A stretch of 64,000 nt of DNA, taken from positions 41,969-105,968 of the forward strand of contig CAXAUZ010000015.1 of NCBI GenBank assembly GCA_963972525.1. Direction: 5' to 3'. Within the stretch, counting starts at the first letter, position 1, and each line of letters starts with the position of its first letter. The notes under the pieces are model-generated. The model saw only the letters and a program-made list of their open reading frames with translations. It was not told where the DNA came from and searched no databases. This document shows, one piece after another, positions 57,348-64,000 of the stretch. Source of the DNA: Salinilacustrithrix sp003476595. GTDB lineage: Bacteria > Actinomycetota > Acidimicrobiia > Acidimicrobiales > Salinilacustritrichaceae. A program made the translations under genes and the position numbers.

Positions 57348-58013
57348 TCAGGCACCCGGGGTCACCACGCCGGTGGCGTAGGCGTGGACCACCGCCTGCA
57401 CCCGGTCGCGCACCTCGAGCTTCATCAGCACCCGCCCGACGTGGGTCTTCACGGTGGCCTCGCCCAGGTACAGCTGCTCGGCGATCTCGCCGTTGGAGAG
57501 CCCCCGGGCCATCAGCACCAGCACCTCCCGCTCCCGCTCGGTCAGGCGGGCGAGGCGCTCGTCCTCCGCCGGTCGGGGCGCGGGGGCAGCCCGGCCGAAC
57601 TCCTCGATGAGCCGGCGGGTCACGCTCGGGGCGAGGAGGGCCTCGCCCGAGGCGACGACCCGGACGGCGTGGACCAGGTCGTCGGGCGGCGCGTCCTTGA
57701 GCAGGAAGCCGCTGGCCCCGGCCCGGAGGGCGTCGAACACGTACTCGTCGAGGTCGAACGTCGTGAGCACGAGCACGCGGGTCTCGATGCCCGCGGCGCG
57801 GAGGCGGCGGGTGGCCTCGATGCCGTCGACGCGGGGCATGCGCACGTCCATCAGGGCAACGTCGGCCGCGGCGCTGCGGCACAGGTCCACGGCCTCGTCG
57901 CCGTCGCCGGCCGTGCCGACCACGTCGATGTCGTCCTCGACGTCGAGGATCATGCGGAAGCCGGTGCGCACCAGCTCCTGGTCGTCGATGACCACGACGC
58001 GGATCGCGCTCAC
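57348..58013 (-). CDS. Response regulator, NarL/LuxR family
   Basis: A 221-residue two-component regulator. The receiver domain has acidic Asp10-Asp11, the phosphorylated Asp56 in LMDVRMP, the conserved Thr in VLTTFD and Lys in FLLKDAP. The C-terminal LuxR-type helix-turn-helix reads LTEREREVLVLMARGLSNGEIAEQLYLGEATVKTHVGRVLMKL. A GTG start overlaps the histidine kinase stop (GTGA). It most likely activates the downstream ABC exporter, as in DesR/LiaR-type systems. Confidence 0.94.
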   Translation of the reverse strand: MSAIRVVVIDDQELVRTGFRMILDVEDDIDVVGTAGDGDEAVDLCRSAAADVALMDVRMPRVDGIEATRRLRAAGIETRVLVLTTFDLDEYVFDALRAGASGFLLKDAPPDDLVHAVRVVASGEALLAPSVTRRLIEEFGRAAPAPRPAEDERLARLTEREREVLVLMARGLSNGEIAEQLYLGEATVKTHVGRVLMKLEVRDRVQAVVHAYATGVVTPGA

Positions 58014-59206
58014 GCCACGGCCGATCGGCTCAGCGGGATGGTGGCCCGCACCCGGAAGCCACCACCGGGGCGGGCGCCGATGGCGAGGGTGCCGCCGAAC
58101 AGCTCGACCCGCTCCCGCATCCCGATCAGGCCCTGTCCCGAGAAGGGCACGTCGTCGTGGGGCCGGCTGCCCCGGCCGTCGTCGGCGACCTCGATGTGGA
58201 CGGCGTCGTCGTAGCGCACGGTGACGTGGGCGCGTGCCGGCCCGGCGTGCTTCATGACGTTGGTCAGCGCCTCCTGCACGACCCGGTACACGGTGAGGCC
58301 GATGCCGGCGGGGAGCTCCCGGGGCCCGTCCTCGAGGTCGAGCTCGACGTCCATGCCCGCGTCGCGCCACTGCTCGACGAGCGCGGCGAGGTCGCCGGCG
58401 GTGGGCTGCGGCTCGATCGCCGGCGCGCCCTGCTCGTGGCGGAGCACGCCGAGCAGGCGGCGCAGCTCGTCGAGCGCGTTGCGTCCGGTGGACTCGACGA
58501 CGGCGAGGGCCTCGGCGGCCTGTGCCGGGTTGCGGTCCAGCACCCGGCGGCCGGCGCCGGCCTGCACGACCATGACCGACACGCTGTGGGCCACGACGTC
58601 GTGCAGCTCGCGGGCGATGCGGACCCGCTCCTCCTGGACGGCGAGCTCGGCGGTGGCCGCCTGCTCCCGCTCGGCCCGCTCGGCGCGCGCCTCGACCTCG
58701 GCCAGGTACGCGCCCCGGTTCCGCACGCTGTCGCCGATCGTCCACGCCGTGGCGAAGACGATCACGTTGCCCACCACCGCGATGGCCGGCAGCTGCTCCT
58801 CGTCGGCGACCACGCCCGTGGCCATGACCGCGACGAGGGCGGCACCGATGATCAGGCCGACGCGCAGCGATCGGGGCCGGTCGACGTGCGCAGCGAGGGA
58901 GTAGATGGCGATCAGGACCGCCAGGCTGGTGCCGGCATCGACGTAGTCGAGGACCCAGAAGGGCACGGTGAGGGCGGCGACGGTCCAGGCCACCTGCTCG
59001 GGCCAGCGGCGGCGGACGGCGATCGGCAGCCAGACCCCGATGGTGAGCAGCACGCCGAGCACGTCGACGTCCCGGTTCGACGTGGCGAACGACTCCTCGT
59101 CGATGGTCACCAGCCCGATGACGCTGATCGTGCCCAGCCCGAGCGCGAGCAGGGCGTCCCACACCTGGGGGCGATCACGAAGCCACTGGACGGGGTGTCG
59201 CAGCAC
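58010..59206 (-). CDS. Sensor histidine kinase (HisKA_3/NarX-type)
   Basis: A 398-residue membrane kinase. Residues about 15-155 hold four to six short spans with almost no outside domain, then a coiled coil and the HisKA_3 dimerisation region EERVRIARELHDVVAHSVSVMVVQAG with the phospho-His near 200. The HATPase region has LTNVMKHAGPARAHV and VADDGRGSRP. Intramembrane sensing kinases of this kind often detect cell-envelope stress or antibiotics together with an ABC exporter, as found here. A GTG start is used. It overlaps the response regulator and heads the four-gene set. Confidence 0.92.
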   Translation of the reverse strand: MLRHPVQWLRDRPQVWDALLALGLGTISVIGLVTIDEESFATSNRDVDVLGVLLTIGVWLPIAVRRRWPEQVAWTVAALTVPFWVLDYVDAGTSLAVLIAIYSLAAHVDRPRSLRVGLIIGAALVAVMATGVVADEEQLPAIAVVGNVIVFATAWTIGDSVRNRGAYLAEVEARAERAEREQAATAELAVQEERVRIARELHDVVAHSVSVMVVQAGAGRRVLDRNPAQAAEALAVVESTGRNALDELRRLLGVLRHEQGAPAIEPQPTAGDLAALVEQWRDAGMDVELDLEDGPRELPAGIGLTVYRVVQEALTNVMKHAGPARAHVTVRYDDAVHIEVADDGRGSRPHDDVPFSGQGLIGMRERVELFGGTLAIGARPGGGFRVRATIPLSRSAVA

Positions 59207-59284
59207 GTCCGAACGGTACCGGCGGTCAGCGGCCGGGTCGTCAGCCGGGGGGATGACCCGGTGGTCCGCCCGTGGGAGGAGCGC

Positions 59285-60298
59285 TCAGGCGGCGGCCAGC
59301 GGGGTGTGGGCGGGGTCGACGCGCTCGTCGGCCGACGGCGGCCCCGGCGGGGTGCCCTCGCCGAACGGCGAACCGCCGAGCGCCTCGCGGCCGTGCTCGG
59401 TCGTCCAGGCCGACAGGTCGGGGCCGGCGGGCACGATGCCGGTGGGGTTCACGTCGGTGTGGACCTCGTAGTAGTGGCGCTTGATGTGGTCGAAGTCGAT
59501 CGTGTCGCCGAAGCCGGGCGTCTGGAACAGGTCGCGGGCGTAGGCCCACAGCACCGGCATCTCGCTGAGCTTCTGGCGGTTGCACTTGAAGTGCGTCTGG
59601 TACACGGCATCGAAGCGGGCCAGGGTGGTGAACAGCCGCACGTCGGCCTCGGTGATGGCGTCGCCCATGAGGTAGCGCCGGCCCTCGAGTCGATCGGACA
59701 GCCAGTCGAGCCGGTCGAACAGCCGGTGGTAGGCGTCCTCGTAGCTGGCCTGGTTGCCGGCGAAGCCGCACTCGTAGACGCCGTTGTTGACGTCGCGGTA
59801 GACGAGCTCCATGACCTCGTCCATCTCGGCCCGGAGGGCTTCGGGGTACAGGTCGGGGGCGCCGGGCCGGTGGTGCTCGCGCCACTCGGTGGACAGGTCG
59901 AGGGTGATCTGGGGGTAGTCGTTGGTGACGACCTCGCCGGTCGAGACCTCCACGATGGCCGGCACGGTGATCCCCTTGTCGTAGCCCGGGTCCCGGGCGA
60001 AGTAGGCCTCCTGCAGGCGCTCGATGCCGAGCACCGGGTCCACCTCCCCGGGGTCGAGGTCGAAGGTCCAGCTGCGTTCGTCGTGGGTCGGTCCGCACAC
60101 GCCCATCGACAGCACGTCCTCGAGGCCGAGCAGCCGGCGCACGATGATCGACCGGTTCGCCCACGGGCAGGCCCGGGCCACGACCAGGCGGTAGCGGCCC
60201 GGCTCGACCGGGTAGCCGCCGCGCCCGTCCGCGGTGATGCGCGTCGCGAGGTAGCTGGTGTCGCGCTCGTACCCGTCGGACTCGATGTAGGAGGGCAT
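59285..60298 (-). CDS. Glutathionyl-hydroquinone reductase-like (GST xi class)
   Basis: A 337-residue protein of the ECM4/YqjG xi-class glutathione transferases, which reduce S-glutathionyl-hydroquinones. The thioredoxin-like domain has the catalytic Cys in CPWANRSIIVRRLLGLEDVLSMG, and VPAIVEVSTGEVV with NDYPQI. The all-helical C-terminal domain has YECGFAGNQASYEDAYHRLFDRLDWL. Actinobacteria of this kind normally use mycothiol, so it may act on mycothiol conjugates. It is a single gene, divergent from nothing close, followed by the histidine kinase gene 79 bases on. Confidence 0.9.
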   Translation of the reverse strand: MPSYIESDGYERDTSYLATRITADGRGGYPVEPGRYRLVVARACPWANRSIIVRRLLGLEDVLSMGVCGPTHDERSWTFDLDPGEVDPVLGIERLQEAYFARDPGYDKGITVPAIVEVSTGEVVTNDYPQITLDLSTEWREHHRPGAPDLYPEALRAEMDEVMELVYRDVNNGVYECGFAGNQASYEDAYHRLFDRLDWLSDRLEGRRYLMGDAITEADVRLFTTLARFDAVYQTHFKCNRQKLSEMPVLWAYARDLFQTPGFGDTIDFDHIKRHYYEVHTDVNPTGIVPAGPDLSAWTTEHGREALGGSPFGEGTPPGPPSADERVDPAHTPLAAA

Positions 60299-60328
60299 GG
60301 CCCCAGCCCTACCCCTGCGGGGGACCCA

Positions 60329-61537
60329 TCACCCGTCGCCCCGGGCGCCCTCGACCCGCTCGTAGAGCATCCGCAGCGGCGCGGAGGTCGCACCGTGGAC
60401 GAGGGTGCTGGACGCGACGACGAGCGCGGTCACCGGCCACACCACCTCGGCCGCGGCGTGCTCCTCGTGGGCGAGGGTGGCGAAGAACAGGGCGGCGGCA
60501 CCCATCGGGCCGAACCAGCCGTAGAACGCCGCGCTCGACCAGCCGAGGCCGAGCAGCGGTCGCATCGCCAGCACCACGGGCAGCCGGCGCAGCACCAGGA
60601 CCCCGACCGTGAAGGTCACGACCGGCCAGCCGAGATCCCGCCACGCAGCCCAGGGCAGCAGCACGCCGAGCAGCAGGAACAGCGGCAGCACGAGCACCCG
60701 GTTGATCCCCTCGTCGACCTCGCGCTCCTGCTCGTAGATCGAGGAGCCGACCTGGCGGTTGTAGGCGAGGCCGGCGACGTACACGGCGAGGATGCCGTCG
60801 CCGTGGGCCAGGTTCACGAGCCCGAGCACCGCCACGGCCAGCACGAGCGTGAACACGAAGAAGGCCGAGTCCTCGATGTCGTGGGCTTCGTCGAGTCGCC
60901 GGAAGCACTCGCCGGCGGCGGTGCCGAGTGCGGCACCGAGGACGACGGCGATGGCCGCGGCGAGGAGCCCCTCGACCGCGAACCGCCCGACGCCGTCGTC
61001 GAGGACGAGCACGGTGCCGGCGACCACTAGGGGGAGGGCGAGGCCATCGTTGATCCCGGACTCGACCGACAGCAGCCCCCGGACGCGGTGGGGCAGGGCG
61101 CGGGTGGCGGGGTCGCCGGTCACGACGCTGGACGACAGCACCGGGTCGGTGGGGGCGAGCACGCCGCCGAGCAGCACCGCGGCACCGAGGCCCACGCCGA
61201 GCACCGCCCAGGCGAGTCCGGCCACGATCGAGGCCATCGCCACCATCCCGACCGTCACCATCCACCCGACCGGCCCGAGCAGGGCGCGCACGTCGGACCA
61301 CGGGAAGCGCAGGGCGACGGCCATCAGGGCCACCGCCACCACGACCTCGCTGACCGCGTGCAGGATCGCCGGCCCCTCGTCGAGGTCGGCGACCGCGAGG
61401 ACCTCGGGGCCCAACACGACCCCGAGGACGAGGGCGAGGAGCGGTGCCGTCACCGGGAGGTACCGGATCAGCCGGGACGCGAACACCACGGCGACGCCGA
61501 GGCCGCCGATCGCCACCAGCGCGAGGTCCAGGTCCAC
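60329..61537 (-). CDS. Cation/proton antiporter (CPA1-like)
   Basis: A 402-residue membrane protein with about 11-12 spans. The CPA1 features APTDPVLSSSVV near residue 125 and LSVESGINDGLALPLVV near residue 157, which carry the transported-ion Asp/Glu pairs, are present. It exchanges Na+ or K+ for H+ across the inner membrane. There is no large C-terminal regulatory tail. A GTG start is used. It ends 30 bases upstream of the GST gene on the same strand and is divergent from the HAD gene. Confidence 0.89.
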   Translation of the reverse strand: MDLDLALVAIGGLGVAVVFASRLIRYLPVTAPLLALVLGVVLGPEVLAVADLDEGPAILHAVSEVVVAVALMAVALRFPWSDVRALLGPVGWMVTVGMVAMASIVAGLAWAVLGVGLGAAVLLGGVLAPTDPVLSSSVVTGDPATRALPHRVRGLLSVESGINDGLALPLVVAGTVLVLDDGVGRFAVEGLLAAAIAVVLGAALGTAAGECFRRLDEAHDIEDSAFFVFTLVLAVAVLGLVNLAHGDGILAVYVAGLAYNRQVGSSIYEQEREVDEGINRVLVLPLFLLLGVLLPWAAWRDLGWPVVTFTVGVLVLRRLPVVLAMRPLLGLGWSSAAFYGWFGPMGAAALFFATLAHEEHAAAEVVWPVTALVVASSTLVHGATSAPLRMLYERVEGARGDG

Positions 61538-61569
61538 GTCGGGCGCACTACCCGGGTAGGGAGCGCGCC

Positions 61570-62244
61570 ATGTCTGCCCACACCGCCCCCGTGGTCCTCT
61601 TCGACGTCGACGGGACCCTGACCGACACCAACTACCTCCACACGCTGGCGTGGCGCCGGGCGTTCCTCGACAACGGCCACGACGTGGCGTCGTGGCGGAT
61701 CCACCGGCTCATCGGCGCGTCGGGCACCAAGCTGATGGAGGACTGCATCGGTCGGGAGGACGAGGACGTGAAGTCGGCGTGGCGCTCGCACTTCGAGCAG
61801 CTCGCGCCCGAGGTGCAGGCCTTCCCCGGGGCTCGCGACCTGATCCGCACCGTGCAGGACCGCGGTGGCCGGGCGGTGCTGGCCACGTCCTCGCCGGAGG
61901 ACCTGGTCGCCCACCACCTGCGGGCTCTCGACCTCGACGAGTCCGACCTCGGGGGCATCACCACCGACACCGACGTGGCGCAGGCCAAGCCGGCACCGGA
62001 CGTGTTCCTCACCGCGCTGGCGAAGGCCGACGGGACCCCGTCGCAGGCGCTCGTCGTCGGCGACACGGCCTGGGACCTGCAGGCGGCCAAGGCCGCGGGC
62101 ATCGGCGCCCTCGCCGTCCGCACCGGCGGTTGGGGCCACGACGAGCTGGTCCAGGCCGGCGCCGTGGAGGTCCACGACGACGTGGGCACGCTCCGTCGCG
62201 ACCTGGAGACATCGGCCCTTGGCGATCTGCTGCGCGCCGGCTGA
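61570..62244 (+). CDS. HAD-superfamily phosphatase
   Basis: A 224-residue HAD hydrolase. Motif 1 is DVDGTLTDT with nucleophile Asp12 and Asp14; motif 2 Thr/Ser is in VLATSSPED; motif 3 Lys is in QAKPAPDVFL; motif 4 is VVGDTAWDLQAAKAAG. The cap is a small helical insertion (about 20-85), typical of phosphoglycolate or sugar phosphatases. Likely removes phosphate from a small metabolite. GGGAG lies eight bases before the ATG. It precedes the acyl-CoA synthetase by about 70 bases. Confidence 0.92.
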   Translation: MSAHTAPVVLFDVDGTLTDTNYLHTLAWRRAFLDNGHDVASWRIHRLIGASGTKLMEDCIGREDEDVKSAWRSHFEQLAPEVQAFPGARDLIRTVQDRGGRAVLATSSPEDLVAHHLRALDLDESDLGGITTDTDVAQAKPAPDVFLTALAKADGTPSQALVVGDTAWDLQAAKAAGIGALAVRTGGWGHDELVQAGAVEVHDDVGTLRRDLETSALGDLLRAG

Positions 62245-62315
62245 CGCGCGGTGCGACGAGGCCGCCGGGTTGGCAGGATGTGCCCGCACAACATCCGACC
62301 CAGGGGGAACACGCG

Positions 62316-63878
<1,563 letters not shown>

Positions 63879-63916
63879 AACATGGCGGTCTGCTTCGCAG
63901 CGCCGCCACACGCGCA

Positions 63917-63943
63917 ACGGCCCGGGGCAGTGCCCCGGGCCGT
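63917..63943 (+). terminator. Strong terminator hairpin after acyl-CoA synthetase
   Basis: ACGGCCCGGGGC (63917-63928) and GCCCCGGGCCGT (63932-63943) form a perfect 12-bp GC stem with a 3-base loop, 39 bases after the stop. No T tract follows. Confidence 0.75.
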
Positions 63944-64000
63944 GTCGCGCGTACGCCTGGCAGTTCTGATGACGAGGAGGTGTGAGTCCTTCCTGAGCTT
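63944..64000. other. Window end without gene
   Basis: Last 57 bases contain a partial match to the 23-bp repeat core (CTGGCAGTTC near 63957) and a GAGGAGGTG stretch that could be a ribosome site for a gene beyond the window; no supported gene starts here. Confidence 0.3.

Overview
The window is about 64 kb of GC-rich chromosomal DNA (estimated near 70% G+C) from an actinobacterium. The gene content fits a free-living, lipid-metabolising lineage such as the Acidimicrobiia (Ilumatobacter/Iamia-like). Pointers are an F420-type luciferase-like oxidoreductase, mycothiol-type DinB/maleylpyruvate-isomerase proteins, a wax ester synthase/DGAT, FadE- and FadD-type enzymes, DUF222-HNH proteins, a LAL-type LuxR regulator, a CHAD protein and frequent GTG starts. 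The species assignment is inference. No rRNA, tRNA, CRISPR array, insertion sequence or prophage was recognised; the genes look chromosomal and densely packed.

Layout. 1-5.4 kb: nitronate monooxygenase (cut by the window edge), acyl-CoA dehydrogenase, a ferredoxin-metallo-beta-lactamase protein, a NYN-like protein, DUF427, VOC, and one intact plus two decayed copies of a small coiled-coil/membrane protein gene. 5.4-13.2 kb: DUF222-HNH, a coupled PLP lyase-M20 amidohydrolase-DUF488 operon, a cupredoxin lipoprotein with a His-rich membrane protein, a broken secreted-protein gene, a metallohydrolase and a TauD-family dioxygenase. 13.2-20.4 kb: hemerythrin, F420-type oxidoreductase, zinc alcohol dehydrogenase, CHAD, serine hydrolase, wax ester synthase/DGAT and DM13, with three DosR/DevR-like boxes upstream of hemerythrin, ADH and WS/DGAT. 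This resembles a hypoxia/dormancy lipid-storage regulon.

20.4-23.8 kb, all on the minus strand: DUF2892 membrane protein, an ECF sigma factor fused to an anti-sigma zinc finger, an ArsM-like methyltransferase, and a berberine-bridge flavoprotein. The methyltransferase reading frame carries an in-frame TGA exactly where relatives have a conserved thiol Cys. A hairpin follows at SECIS spacing and a perfect 11-bp inverted repeat lies just upstream of the ribosome binding site. It is the best candidate in the window for something new: a selenocysteine methyltransferase under local stress control.

23.8-36 kb: a DMFase-like protein, cupin, DhlA-like dehalogenase, SulP transporter, GlcD-like flavoprotein, a LAL regulator divergent from a small protein plus ABC transporter, an FMN hydroxy-acid oxidase, a serine hydrolase and a DinB protein. 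36-45 kb: small zinc-ribbon protein, methyltransferase, DUF1905, a second DUF222-HNH, DUF3253, MFS plus PIG-L deacetylase, and a TetR-mycothiol-enzyme operon with its operator. 45-53.9 kb: Hsp20, SoxR with a near-consensus sox box driving an unknown, apparently leaderless gene, DUF2855, MFS pump, hotdog protein, methyltransferase, two flavin-binding split-barrel proteins, and a PI-PLC lipoprotein-acylphosphatase pair flanked by a 23-bp imperfect repeat. 53.9-64 kb: a two-component system followed by an FtsX/MacB-type ABC exporter, a glutathionyl-hydroquinone-reductase-like protein, a cation/proton antiporter, a HAD phosphatase and an acyl-CoA synthetase ending in a strong terminator.

The main themes are fatty-acid/storage-lipid metabolism and redox, metal(loid) or xenobiotic stress responses, each with its own local regulator.
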